Source of the DNA: Acetatifactor muris
GTDB taxonomy: Bacteria > Bacillota > Clostridia > Lachnospirales > Lachnospiraceae
Direction of reading: 5' to 3'
NCBI GenBank assembly: GCA_023663635.1
Contig: JAMPHD010000002.1
Span: forward strand, 1-64,000
Length of the DNA: 64,000 bases
In this document: one piece after another, positions 16,943 through 26,078 of the stretch
Layout of the letters: every line of letters starts with the position of its first letter
Position numbering within the stretch: position 1 is the stretch's first letter
Notes under the pieces: model-generated
The model's input: only the letters and a program-made list of their open reading frames with translations
What the model was told of the DNA's origin: nothing
Database searches by the model: none
Translations under genes and position numbers: made by a program

Positions 16943-19852
16943 TTAATATCCCAGATAACTGAGATTCATATCCACACTGCCGCTGATACCGCTGACCTTG
17001 CCCGTGGACTTGTACTGCCACAGATCATATCTGCCCGTATAAGTGGGAGACGCGGCGTACTGTGCCAGCCAGATCTTATAGGACCCGAGCTGCCCGGGAT
17101 CCAATTTGGTCTCCAGCCAGGTCTTGTTCGCGTAGATGCCCGCCGTGTAACCGCCGGAGCGGATGGTCTCGCAGAACGCCTTGCAGACCGAAGTTCTCCC
17201 GGCCGATCCCAATCCGTCCGCGCGCCCCTTGTTGCCCGCCGCGCCGCTGTACTCCACATCCAGAAAGATCGGATAGGAGATCTGATAATTTCTCACGCAG
17301 TCCAACACGAAAGAGGCCTCTTCCACCGCCTCCACTTCATCCACGGCCTGACTGAAGAAATAGACACCCACCTTCAATCCCGCGGAGTTGGCCCCCTTAA
17401 TATTCTGCTCAAATTTCGGGTCGATAATCAGCGAACCCTGTGTATAACCTCTGTATCCGCAGCGGATGATCACATAGGACACGCCGGAATTCTTTACCGC
17501 GTTCCAATCGATGGTCCCATTGTGCTTGGACACGTCAATGCCCATGATGCCATCCCCCGTCACGAGAGCTCCGTCGGATCCAAAATTGTATTTGGCGCCC
17601 TGGATCACCTGCTCGCCCGTGACTTTATTTCCCGCGCCGTCAAAGAAATACACTCTTCCGTCCAATGTCTGCCAACCGGTGTATCTGACATCTCCCTTTC
17701 GGAAAAACGTCATGCCCTCTTTATAGTAATCCGCGTACACGGCCTCTCTGTACTCCCCGTTCTCCTGCACATAGAGCTGATTGCCACTGTTGTCCTTAAG
17801 CCGGGAGGAGGAATCGTCCTTGGGATGGGCTTTGACCGTCACCGCGCAGGTGGCGGATAATGTGCCGATCCCGTTGGCCGCGTACACCGTCACCGTGGCC
17901 GTTCCCTCTCTGATGCCCGTCACCGTGACCACCTGGCCGTTCACCGCCGCAGAGACCGTCTCCCCGTCGGAGGATACGGCCGTCACCGTCGCGTTGGTCA
18001 TACCGTTTAGGGTCACATTCATATTTTCTGACAGACCCGCGCGGACCGTCAATTCCGTTCTGTCCAATCCTATGGCGCCCGACGCGGTCACCGTGACGTG
18101 AATCTCCACCACCGGAGGATCGGACACGGGGACATCCTGATAGTTGACATTGGCCACCAAATCCGTCTCGCCCTCGCCGACTCCCACAATGCTCACCGTG
18201 CCCGCGCCATCCACACTGGCCTGTGCCACATTGGCATTCACACTGTACACACCATATGTCAGCGCCCGACCCTCGGCAAATCCCGCCGGCACGATCTGCG
18301 CCGTGCCCGATGCCCCCACAGTCAGTGTCACGGAGGGCACATTCACGGACACCGTCCCCGCGGGGGGCTGCTCCACAGTCGGCTGCGGTACAGGCTCCGC
18401 GCTCGGAACAGGCGTCGGCTCCGCGCCCGGGACAGCGCCCGTCGCCGGATCTGCAGCAGGATTGTCCGTAATCTCCGACATCCGCATGAAACTGCCCTGC
18501 TTTACCGCCGTCAACATCAGAGGATCCGTTATACTGTTCCTGTTTACCTCAATATAAGTGTTGGGCACCGCCGTGCTCTCCACCCACTCCACGGTATCCG
18601 TCAGAGCGGATTCCACTACCGGAGTCACTTTCTTCTGTTCCTCCGTGGCCAGATTGACCTGCGATTCCGTCTTCACTTCGTCAGCCACATCGATCTTCTT
18701 GTAGGCGATATCCTTCTTGACCTCCACGGTCTGCGCCGTCTCGGGAAGGGTATATCCCGCGTATTTTTCATTGCTCAGCGCGTTGACGGACACCTTGTAA
18801 TTGCCCGGCGCAATGTTCTTTTTGTAGATGATGCCGTCCATGTCATCGTCAGACCATGTCTCCGTCTTGTTGTCCGGGGTCGTGACCGTCACGATAAAGG
18901 GCACATTGGAGATCAGCTTATCGCTGCTCTTGTTGACAAATTTGATCTTCAGATCTTTCTGCACGGACACCATCTTCAGCGACACCGTCACGTTTTTATT
19001 GTAATCCGCCTCGTTGTAGTTCTTGTCCTCCTCCTGCTGCCTGCGCTGCTCCTGCTCCAGGATCCTCAGCGCCTCCTGTTTGGCGATGGTGGCATCCGCC
19101 ACCGCCAGAAGTCCCTCGTCCCCGATCACTTCAATTCCCTCCAGATCGGTTCCCACCGTTGCCAGTTCGGATATCCACCCCGGGGTCTTGTTGGAGCGCA
19201 GGACGAACACCCCCGCTGCCACCACCAGACATATGACGCATATGCCCGCGATCAGCATGGCCCTGTCCATGCCGGACATATCCGTAAACCATGTCACGAT
19301 CCCCGGGCGGGACTTGGGACGGCTGTCCGCGTCCGCATATCCCCCGGCGTCATAGGGCTCGTCCTCATAATATTCCTCTTCGACGTACTCCTCCGAATAG
19401 GAATCTTCGTAGTATGCATCCTCATATTCTTCGGCGTATTCTTCTTCGGAGTACTCCGCATCGGCATATTCCACGCCCCCATATTCTCCTTCGGCGTACT
19501 CTCCATTGACGTATTCTCCGTCTTCGTAATCTCCGTCAGCGTAGTCCGTGCCTACATATTCTCCGTCAGCGTATTCTTCCGCAACATATTCTCCGTCCTC
19601 ATAGTCCCCTGCGCCGGTATCGGTCACATCGTCCCGGTCTTCATAATATTCCTCATCTTCATAATACTCTACGTCTTCATATTCCTGATCGTCATATTCC
19701 CCATCAGTATACTCCACGCTTTCATATTCTCCGTCGGCATATTCTCCGTCGGCATACTCTATGTCTTCGTACTCTTCTCCGGTATATTCCTCTTCCCAAA
19801 TCTCGGTTTCCCGGATCTCGTCCTGCCCGTCCGGCTCGGCAGATCTGTACAT
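16943..19852 (-). CDS. Large membrane-anchored GH25 wall hydrolase with acidic Tyr-repeat cytoplasmic domain
   Basis: The 969-residue protein starts with a cytoplasmic acidic region (about 23-172) built from five-residue units of the form xxxEY, holding 33 tyrosines. One membrane helix follows (about 198-218). Outside come a SpaA-like module, two Ig-like (BIG2-type) beta domains, a short wall-binding-like repeat (GWQTLDGRVYFFD), and a C-terminal GH25 domain with Asp773 (GIDVSKHNG) and Asp865/Glu867 (LDVEY). The start at 19852 is chosen over ATGs at 19861 and 19897: AAGGAG (19868-19863) is spaced 10 nt from it, and the promoter -10 at 19906-19901 puts transcription start beyond 19897. It is the first gene of operon 1. 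GH25 hydrolysis is inferred from motifs; the role of the repeat region is unknown. Confidence 0.88.
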   Translation of the reverse strand: MYRSAEPDGQDEIRETEIWEEEYTGEEYEDIEYADGEYADGEYESVEYTDGEYDDQEYEDVEYYEDEEYYEDRDDVTDTGAGDYEDGEYVAEEYADGEYVGTDYADGDYEDGEYVNGEYAEGEYGGVEYADAEYSEEEYAEEYEDAYYEDSYSEEYVEEEYYEDEPYDAGGYADADSRPKSRPGIVTWFTDMSGMDRAMLIAGICVICLVVAAGVFVLRSNKTPGWISELATVGTDLEGIEVIGDEGLLAVADATIAKQEALRILEQEQRRQQEEDKNYNEADYNKNVTVSLKMVSVQKDLKIKFVNKSSDKLISNVPFIVTVTTPDNKTETWSDDDMDGIIYKKNIAPGNYKVSVNALSNEKYAGYTLPETAQTVEVKKDIAYKKIDVADEVKTESQVNLATEEQKKVTPVVESALTDTVEWVESTAVPNTYIEVNRNSITDPLMLTAVKQGSFMRMSEITDNPAADPATGAVPGAEPTPVPSAEPVPQPTVEQPPAGTVSVNVPSVTLTVGASGTAQIVPAGFAEGRALTYGVYSVNANVAQASVDGAGTVSIVGVGEGETDLVANVNYQDVPVSDPPVVEIHVTVTASGAIGLDRTELTVRAGLSENMNVTLNGMTNATVTAVSSDGETVSAAVNGQVVTVTGIREGTATVTVYAANGIGTLSATCAVTVKAHPKDDSSSRLKDNSGNQLYVQENGEYREAVYADYYKEGMTFFRKGDVRYTGWQTLDGRVYFFDGAGNKVTGEQVIQGAKYNFGSDGALVTGDGIMGIDVSKHNGTIDWNAVKNSGVSYVIIRCGYRGYTQGSLIIDPKFEQNIKGANSAGLKVGVYFFSQAVDEVEAVEEASFVLDCVRNYQISYPIFLDVEYSGAAGNKGRADGLGSAGRTSVCKAFCETIRSGGYTAGIYANKTWLETKLDPGQLGSYKIWLAQYAASPTYTGRYDLWQYKSTGKVSGISGSVDMNLSYLGY
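19337..19786 (-). repeat. In-gene 15-bp repeat tract encoding acidic Tyr pentapeptides
   Basis: Within the long GH25 gene, units of 15 bp (5 codons, consensus xxxEY with frequent DGEY) repeat imperfectly about 28 times. The codons vary (TAC/TAT, GAA/GAG), so the tract is old or selected at protein level rather than freshly expanded. Gains or losses of whole units would keep the frame. Confidence 0.85.
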
Positions 19853-19900
19853 TCTTCTCATACTCCTTAGTCCCTTTCCTCGGCAAACTAAACCCATAAT

Positions 19901-19929
19901 ATTATAGCATCCTCATTCTTCCACTTCAA
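19901..19929 (-). promoter_or_regulatory. Promoter of operon 1
   Basis: Minus-strand TTGAAG (19929-19924) lies 17 bp from a perfect TATAAT (19906-19901), which is preceded by TG at the extended -10 position (TGCTATAAT). Transcription would begin near 19894, just ahead of the AAGGAG ribosome site at 19868-19863. It is the only convincing promoter upstream of the 19.6-kb run of overlapping genes. Confidence 0.75.
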
Positions 19930-20012
19930 GCAAATATGCCATTTATTCAGAATTTCTTAAATATTCTTGAATAATTCGGAATACTGTGGACTTTTGAAAT
20001 CAAAAATAGTAA

Positions 20013-20018
20013 TATAAT
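20013..20018 (+). promoter_or_regulatory. Candidate -10 element for the divergent SGNH-like gene
   Basis: A perfect TATAAT lies 45 bp before the ATG at 20063, in the divergent AT-rich spacer 19898-20062. No good -35 is found at 16-18 bp (TGGACT is 20 bp away), so the call is tentative. Confidence 0.35.
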
Positions 20019-20062
20019 TTCAAACTCAGAAAAGAGCCAACCGGCGGAAAACAGGAGACTAC

Positions 20063-21028
20063 ATGCAAATCAAGCGCTTTATCAATATACACACGATCTT
20101 ATTACTGGTGTTCCTTCTCGCGATCGGAGGAGCGGTCTACCGCATCAACAACTGGGGAGAGAAAGTGGATCCCGATCAGATTGAATCAGAGGGAGATACC
20201 ATGGATGTCATGGATCTGATACTGCCGGTGATGGACGAAAAGGGAAATGTGTTGGAGACTCCCTCCGAGATCTCCACCATCGTCTGTTTCGGCAATGCCC
20301 CTTTCGCGGACGACAGGGATTCTAAGGACAGTCTGGCCAATATGATCGCCGAGCGCACCGGTGCCACCGTGTACAACTGTTCCATCGGCAAGAGTTATCT
20401 GATGGCCTACCACAGCACGCTCAATCCGTCCATTGCCCCTTTGGACTCCTATAATTTTTACTGGCTGACACAGTTGGCGGTCAAAGCCCCCGATCTCACC
20501 GACAAATGCGCCGAGACGGACGCGCTGTTGGGCGAGGATGCCGACCCCGCGGCACAGGGCGTCTGTGATACCCTTCTGGCTCTGGATTTTTCCACCGTTG
20601 ACGTGGTGGTCATCATGTATGACGCCGCGGACTATCTGGCGGGAAACGGCATCTACAACATTGGCAATGACACCGACATCGAATATTTCACGGGCAATCT
20701 GGAGGCCGGAATCGAGCTTTTGCAGAACAACTATCCCACCATACGCATCATCGTGATGTCCCCCACCTATGCCTTCGGCGTGGACGAAAACGGCAATTAT
20801 GTGAGCAGCGATATACAGACCTACGGGCAGGATGTGCTGTCCACTTATTCCATCAAAGAGTGTGACAGCTGTTTCCACAGGAGCGTCACTTTCATTGACC
20901 ATCTCTACGGCACCATCAACGAGGATAACGCGGCGGATTATCTGATCGACAACCGCCGGCTGAATGTGGCCGGCAGGGAATTGGTGGCGGACCGGTTTGT
21001 GGACGCTCTCTATTACTTTCAGCGCTAA
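20063..21028 (+). CDS. Membrane-anchored SGNH-like protein with lost catalytic residues
   Basis: The 321-residue protein has an N-terminal membrane anchor (about 9-27) and an extracytoplasmic SGNH-hydrolase-like fold. The usual motifs have decayed: the GDS block reads GNA (77-79), the GxND block reads YDAAD (186-190), and the DxxH block reads DNRRLN (296-301) where the paralogs have DGLHPN. The flanking sequence NVAGRELVADRF still mirrors the active paralog at 29824-30669. It is probably not an esterase and may bind glycan or a partner enzyme. AGGAG precedes the ATG. It is a single gene, divergent from operon 1 and convergent with the end of operon 2. Confidence 0.75.
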   Translation: MQIKRFINIHTILLLVFLLAIGGAVYRINNWGEKVDPDQIESEGDTMDVMDLILPVMDEKGNVLETPSEISTIVCFGNAPFADDRDSKDSLANMIAERTGATVYNCSIGKSYLMAYHSTLNPSIAPLDSYNFYWLTQLAVKAPDLTDKCAETDALLGEDADPAAQGVCDTLLALDFSTVDVVVIMYDAADYLAGNGIYNIGNDTDIEYFTGNLEAGIELLQNNYPTIRIIVMSPTYAFGVDENGNYVSSDIQTYGQDVLSTYSIKECDSCFHRSVTFIDHLYGTINEDNAADYLIDNRRLNVAGRELVADRFVDALYYFQR

Positions 21029-21029
21029 A

Positions 21030-21049
21030 CCCGGATGATCGCCGCCGGG
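21030..21049. terminator. Weak bidirectional hairpin between convergent genes
   Basis: CCCGG (21030-21034) and CCGGG (21045-21049) form a 5-bp stem with a 10-nt loop between the SGNH-like gene and the convergent end of operon 2. A T6 run on the plus strand follows but is 17 nt away. Placement fits a terminator; the structure is weak. Confidence 0.3.
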
Positions 21050-21080
21050 CATCCCGTTCTTCCGTATTTTTTCGACAGGA

Positions 21081-22979
21081 TCATCGGGCTGTCCTGAACA
21101 AAAAGATCGAATCTCCAAAGGGCTCTCCCTGTTCCAACAGCGTTTTCTCACAACGCATTCCGTACTCATTCTCCAGAATATTTCGCACCCGTTCCCCATC
21201 CGTTCCATGCTTGAGCAGGATCACCACGGATCCTCCGGCCGTGACGGATTCTCTGTCCCGTCTGTTCTCAAGCTCCGCCTCCGTCAAAAGAAGCGTGCTC
21301 TCATATCGGGCCAGTTCCGGAAGATTCTCATAATAACTCACGCCGTCATAGACACAGACACAGGGATGATCCGCGTACTCCTCCGCGATCTTCTCCTGCT
21401 CTCCATATCCCTTATACATATAAGGATTCTGCCATACGGCGGGATTTGCGATCTGACACAGGATGGCGGCGGATATCCATATGCACATCACCGTCCGCGC
21501 CGCGCGGGTGTCCGGATGCCATGTCCGCTCCCATTTTGCCACCGCCGCGCAGCCCAAGATCGCGCCGCACAGCATGACAAAGGGAAAGACGGGCATCACA
21601 TATCGGTCCGTCAGATAGGGAGACATGCGGGCCGCCAACAGGAAATACGCCGTGACCGGAAGGAGCAGCACGATCAGAGAGTCCCTCACAACCCGCGGCG
21701 CTTTCTCCGACCGCAGACTTTCCTCCGCGGATCGCTCTGTCTCCTTTTCACCGTATGATTTTACGAAAACTAAAATCATAAATATAAAACAGATCGCCGC
21801 CGCGATCACAATGCCCGGCCCCATACTCCGCAACAGGATCCCGCCGAAAGTCGCTAAGCGTTTTCCATATCCGGCAAAGCCCGAGGAGAGATTTTCCAAG
21901 GCCTCCACTCCCCTGCCGCTGGAAAATACATCGGATATGGAAAAGGGAAAGACCGCCACACCGATCACCGCCGCCGTCACCATGGAACGGATATAGCGCC
22001 ACAGCTCCTTCCCGCGTTTTTGCGCCCGGAGGATCACCGCCGTCACGGCGGCCAGAACCAGACAATAGAACAGGAAGAAATACTGTGTCCAAAATCCCAA
22101 CAGAGTCACTGCGATCAATCCTTTGTTGCGGCTCCCAAAGTCCCCGCCGCCAAGCCTTGCGCCGAACAGTTTGCGCAGATGGATGTGAAACAGCGCGACA
22201 CAGAAAAATGTCAGCATGGCATACATGCGGATCAGCAAAGTGGTGGACATGGCCCCCGCGGACAGCCCGTACAATACTGCCGCACAGATCCCGGCCGCCC
22301 GGCCGTATCGCTCACATCCCCACAGTGTCATCATATCCCGGCCCGACCGCATCAGCAGCGCCATCACCCCCAACACACAGAGCAGATTGATGACGCATCC
22401 CATGAGCGGCGCGATCCGTCCCCGAAAGAGGGAACACACCGTGTGCAATGCCATAAAATGCAGAGGAGGATGATTGTCGTCCTTGACGTTAAAGTACACG
22501 GACAGATAGTTGAAGGCATCCCTCTCTCCCACCGTGATATAGTCCTCAAAAGCCTGCCCGGTTATCCGAACGGGCTCGTCATACACATCCGCCCGGTAGG
22601 ACAATAGTTTGCTGCCGCCGCGATTTTGCAGCACATCCCTCACCGTGTCCGCCAGGTTGCCAAGAGTCTCCCGGAGCGTGTCCCTCCGCAGTTCCCGCTC
22701 CACATACTTTGCCAGCCGCCCCTGCGGCTGCGTGGGCACGATCCACGGGTTGAACTCCGCGTTGGCCAGTTCAAAACTCAAGAGCTCGTCCATGTGATAG
22801 CCCTCTTTGGCTCCGATCCCCCCGAGCAATAACACCGCGCAGATGAACAAAATCAGAATCTCCGGAACGCGCGCGCGAATCCGGGACATACATGTGCCCG
22901 CCCTCCGGTCTCCGATCCTGTCTTCGACTTTATTTCCTGCCCTATTTTCGCCCTTATGTTCTTTCTTTTCTCTCGTCAC
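21081..22979 (-). CDS. Polytopic GT39/ArnT-like glycosyltransferase
   Basis: The 632-residue protein has about 11 membrane helices. The first outer loop carries HMDELLS and, after a long extracellular insert, DDNHPPLHF, the paired acidic and NHPPL-type motifs of PMT/ArnT-like GT-C enzymes that take sugars from polyprenyl phosphate. The C-terminal 120 residues form a soluble outer domain. The GTG start at 22979 overlaps the TGA of the upstream gene (GTGA) and has GAGGTGG seven bases before it. It is the last gene of operon 2. Sugar donor and acceptor are unknown, but a GtrB-like lipid-sugar synthase lies in the same operon. Confidence 0.82.
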   Translation of the reverse strand: MTREKKEHKGENRAGNKVEDRIGDRRAGTCMSRIRARVPEILILFICAVLLLGGIGAKEGYHMDELLSFELANAEFNPWIVPTQPQGRLAKYVERELRRDTLRETLGNLADTVRDVLQNRGGSKLLSYRADVYDEPVRITGQAFEDYITVGERDAFNYLSVYFNVKDDNHPPLHFMALHTVCSLFRGRIAPLMGCVINLLCVLGVMALLMRSGRDMMTLWGCERYGRAAGICAAVLYGLSAGAMSTTLLIRMYAMLTFFCVALFHIHLRKLFGARLGGGDFGSRNKGLIAVTLLGFWTQYFFLFYCLVLAAVTAVILRAQKRGKELWRYIRSMVTAAVIGVAVFPFSISDVFSSGRGVEALENLSSGFAGYGKRLATFGGILLRSMGPGIVIAAAICFIFMILVFVKSYGEKETERSAEESLRSEKAPRVVRDSLIVLLLPVTAYFLLAARMSPYLTDRYVMPVFPFVMLCGAILGCAAVAKWERTWHPDTRAARTVMCIWISAAILCQIANPAVWQNPYMYKGYGEQEKIAEEYADHPCVCVYDGVSYYENLPELARYESTLLLTEAELENRRDRESVTAGGSVVILLKHGTDGERVRNILENEYGMRCEKTLLEQGEPFGDSIFLFRTAR

Positions 22980-24832
22980 GGTCTTTCCACCTCATACACA
23001 TAGATGTGATAATAGCTGTCCTCCGCGCGGAAGGGCTCCTCCCGCAGAAGCTTAAGATCCAACTCCTCCGCGTTGGCGATATAGGCGGCGGACAACAGAT
23101 AATTCCCCCCCAGTTCGCGCAACGCCTCCGTGTCCAACTCCAAATGCGTGAAATAAAATCCGTCCCTCTCGATCGTGTAATACCCCGGACACTCGGAGCC
23201 GAAGAGATAACAGCGGTTGCCCCAGTTGTCATAATACTCCCTCAGATAATCGCTGACCTCAAGCGCCGGCGCGATCACCCTTCGGAAGGCATGCTTATAT
23301 TCAAGATCATAGTTGTTGGAATACCCGTCCAGACAATAAAATCCATGGTACAGCGCGGCGGCAGGGTCTATGCCCAGGCTGACCACATGATACCGCGACT
23401 GCTCCAGATCAGTCTCCTCCCGCAGAAAATCCTCCACTTGGTCCATGACCCCGATGGCATAATAATCCGCGTAACTCATGGCCGCGTAATCCGCGTCGCG
23501 CAGTTTCTGCACATTGGATTTGATATCGCTGTTTTTAAGGATCTGCAGACCGCTCGCGGCCACAGCCGCCGCCAGACCCGCCGTCAGGATCACTCGGCCG
23601 GACGACCGGATCGCGCGGGACAGACCCTTTCCGTCCTGACCTTTCTCCCGCCCCTTCTCTTTCCGGCTCTCCCGAACGCTCCACAGTTCCCACACCGCCG
23701 CCATGTCACAGGCCAGGACCAGATACCACAGGCAGGGCGCAAGCCACAGCAGACGATCCAACTGAAACGCGCCCAACGCCCCCATCCGGGAGCGCAATGC
23801 CACGCCCGCGGCGCTGTTCCAGAGGGCGGATATCCCCGTGAGCGCCACGTTGGCGCACAGAGCGTACCGTATCGCCCGGATGCTCCGCCGCGACTGCACC
23901 GTGTCCTTCCACAGGACAGCGACAGGCAACACCGCCACGGCGACGATCGCTATGCCGAGATGATAGTCCGTGCTGTATTGGGCACCGTACAGGAAACCGT
24001 TGAGCCATCCGCTCCAAAAGCCCTGCGCCGTCAGCACATACTCCGACTTGTGCGATGCCGCCGAGCCGTCCAAGCCCAGAACCTGAGCGAACAGAGACAG
24101 ATTGCACAACACATAGCACAGACACAGGATCAGCCACATTCCGGTCAGATACCAAAACGGCTGCGTTTTCCGATCCTGCGACCGCAAATCCCGACTCCCG
24201 CTTTGCGACTGCGAATCCCGCCGACTCCCGCTCCGGGCCCTCAAAATCTTAACCCCTTCCACGGCGATCACCGCCGCGAGAACTGCCAACACCGCAAATC
24301 CCACCAATACCGGGGAGGAATTCAGGGCATAAAAGGCCGCGTATCCATAGGCCAACCCGACCCGCTCTCCTCTCCCAAGCCGGATGGCGCACCAGAGCAG
24401 CAACGGCAGTCCGTACTGGGCAAGCCCGTATACGGGCAGGAAGGGCAGACATGCGTACAGCCCCGCCGCGCAGACCGCCGGCACTTCCCGCCCCGTCACG
24501 TCCTTTGCCAAAAGATACATACCCGTATACCCGATCAGGCTGCCCGCGATCCGCATCACCCAAAACGCGGTAAGGGGACTGCACACGCGAAATAAGAACA
24601 CACAGCCGGGAGCCGGAGGTGTCAGCGCGGTCTTGGACGCGCCGCCCATGAATTCCGGCAGCCCGCCCCCCTGCAGCAGATGTTTCGCCTGCAAAATATA
24701 GGCGATCATCTCTCCGTCCAACTGATCGTGGTAAGTGATGATCGCGTTTTCGCCCAAGAGCAGCCCCGGCACCGCCGTCAGAAATACGATCGCCAGACCC
24801 GCCGCCGCAAGCCATCTACCGCGTCTGTTCAT
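22976..24832 (-). CDS. Polytopic membrane protein, DUF6044-like, paralog 1
   Basis: The 618-residue protein has about 11 helices and a soluble C-terminal domain. Near the N-terminus, YHDQLDGEM lies in an outer loop, and the C-terminal domain contains HGFYCLDGYSNNYDLEY and HAFRRVIAP. Both blocks recur in the protein at 40083-41846 (HDQWDESM; HGFYTVDGYSNNYPLEY), so the two are paralogs. I recall the pattern as DUF6044, a GT-C-like family. The start at 24832 is chosen because GGGAGG lies seven bases before it; a TTG at 24856 has no such site. It overlaps the preceding gene by 17 nt. A basic Arg/Ser-rich loop (about residues 205-230) is probably cytoplasmic. Confidence 0.75.
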   Translation of the reverse strand: MNRRGRWLAAAGLAIVFLTAVPGLLLGENAIITYHDQLDGEMIAYILQAKHLLQGGGLPEFMGGASKTALTPPAPGCVFLFRVCSPLTAFWVMRIAGSLIGYTGMYLLAKDVTGREVPAVCAAGLYACLPFLPVYGLAQYGLPLLLWCAIRLGRGERVGLAYGYAAFYALNSSPVLVGFAVLAVLAAVIAVEGVKILRARSGSRRDSQSQSGSRDLRSQDRKTQPFWYLTGMWLILCLCYVLCNLSLFAQVLGLDGSAASHKSEYVLTAQGFWSGWLNGFLYGAQYSTDYHLGIAIVAVAVLPVAVLWKDTVQSRRSIRAIRYALCANVALTGISALWNSAAGVALRSRMGALGAFQLDRLLWLAPCLWYLVLACDMAAVWELWSVRESRKEKGREKGQDGKGLSRAIRSSGRVILTAGLAAAVAASGLQILKNSDIKSNVQKLRDADYAAMSYADYYAIGVMDQVEDFLREETDLEQSRYHVVSLGIDPAAALYHGFYCLDGYSNNYDLEYKHAFRRVIAPALEVSDYLREYYDNWGNRCYLFGSECPGYYTIERDGFYFTHLELDTEALRELGGNYLLSAAYIANAEELDLKLLREEPFRAEDSYYHIYVYEVERP

Positions 24833-26048
24833 CCGGTTTACCTCCCGTCCGCGCAACGCCCCTCACGGCGACCTCCCAAATACAGATGATCCCGACGCAG
24901 AGGACGAAGATCGTATTTTTATAGTCCATCTTTCCGGCCCAACTTGCGGTATAGAGCGCGCACATCCCCAATCCCGCAAGGAGCGGGATTCCTTTTCCCC
25001 TGCTCATGGGGCGCATACCCGTCAACACTCCCGTGACGACCGCAAGGACGCAGGCCGTGATATACCATCTGCAGCCATACTGCATATACAGCCTTCCCCA
25101 TCCCGGATCGGGCTCCAGGATCTGTCGGTAATTGATCCCCGAATAAGATTCGTAGCCTCTCCCCTTTAGCTGCAGCGGCAGCACCGCCGGCGCCAAGAGA
25201 TAGCCTGCCATATCCCACGCCGTTTCCTTCAGGATCTGCCCTTTTCCGTTCTGCCAGGCGATGGAGGACAGCTCATAGAGAATCCGGTCCGCCTCCCGCT
25301 CCCCCAAATTTTGCTCCAGAGAAGGGCGCAGATTTGTCTCAATTCCCGTGGCCTCATAGGTGCCGTAAGCCAGTTCCAGATAATCGATATCCTGACGGCT
25401 CTCCTCGGGCATGGCGGCATAACTGTTATAGAGCGTGGTCCATGCAACGCGGCTCGCCACATGCGTGCTGAGTCTCGTCCGATCCCGGTACAGACTCCCG
25501 ACTCCCGCCGCAATGCCTCCCGCGGCCAGGATCAGCAGCCATCGATTCAGGATCCTGCGCCGCCTGAGCGTCCGTTCCTCGCCGCGTCCTCTCACCGCAA
25601 ACCATATACCGTAACATACCATGGGGATCGCGCCAATACAGAGATACTCCGCGCGGATCAGCGCCGCGGCCGCCCACGCGCACAATCCCGCGCAGAAAAA
25701 TCTCATGTCCGTCTCATCCTCCATGGCGCGGCGGACACAGGCGATCTGCGCCAACAGCAGCGCGACGGCCCACACTCTCGCGTCCGGCCTCACCGTACAC
25801 TGCGCCACCATGGGAAAGGTCAGCGCGCTCAGGACCATAAAAATTTTGCCCCGCGTTTTCCCTCCCAAGAAATACAGGGCAACCCCCAAGACCGCGATCT
25901 GCGCCGCGCAGACCACGCCCTCTCCCCAACCTTTCAAGAGAGAGAACGCGCGGCACATCCAAACAATTCCCAACAGGATCTGGACACCGAAACCTATGAA
26001 GATCACCCTCCCCAAAACGGCGGCACAGCGCTCCGGAAATTTTCGCAT
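24816..26048 (-). CDS. Polytopic membrane protein of unknown function
   Basis: I do not recognise this 410-residue protein. It has about nine hydrophobic segments and a hydrophilic outer loop (about 195-300) containing YNSYAAMPEESRQDIDYLE, and it ends in a basic hydrophilic tail. Similar loops with alternating helices occur in glycosyltransferases that act on lipid-linked sugars, which would suit the operon. The ATG at 26048 is spaced five bases from AAGGAG; a GTG six bases upstream lies inside that site. It stands between wecE and the DUF6044-like gene. Confidence 0.65.
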   Translation of the reverse strand: MRKFPERCAAVLGRVIFIGFGVQILLGIVWMCRAFSLLKGWGEGVVCAAQIAVLGVALYFLGGKTRGKIFMVLSALTFPMVAQCTVRPDARVWAVALLLAQIACVRRAMEDETDMRFFCAGLCAWAAAALIRAEYLCIGAIPMVCYGIWFAVRGRGEERTLRRRRILNRWLLILAAGGIAAGVGSLYRDRTRLSTHVASRVAWTTLYNSYAAMPEESRQDIDYLELAYGTYEATGIETNLRPSLEQNLGEREADRILYELSSIAWQNGKGQILKETAWDMAGYLLAPAVLPLQLKGRGYESYSGINYRQILEPDPGWGRLYMQYGCRWYITACVLAVVTGVLTGMRPMSRGKGIPLLAGLGMCALYTASWAGKMDYKNTIFVLCVGIICIWEVAVRGVARTGGKPDEQTR

Positions 26049-26078
26049 ACACACTCCTTCGGACTAAGATCGTCCCAT

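Noticed and set aside
14875-16962. A very long open frame on the plus strand opposite rfbA and rfbB
   Set aside because: It lies entirely antisense to two enzymes with clear catalytic motifs, has no ribosome site, and reads like reverse-complement codon shadows of a GC-rich gene.
19337-19786. Regular short repeats that might suggest a CRISPR array
   Set aside because: Repeats are 15 bp, contiguous, in frame within one coding region, with no spacers.
18098-19870. A plus-strand open frame of 590 codons opposite the GH25 gene
   Set aside because: Its repetitive hydrophobic sequence (FxxVxFIF patterns) is the antisense image of the acidic Tyr repeats; no start signal or family match.
21030-21088. 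Long-range inverted repeat CCCGGATGATC and GATCATCGGG
   Set aside because: One base is missing in one arm, the loop is 38 nt, and it runs into the stop codon of the polytopic protein gene; a chance or weak structure.
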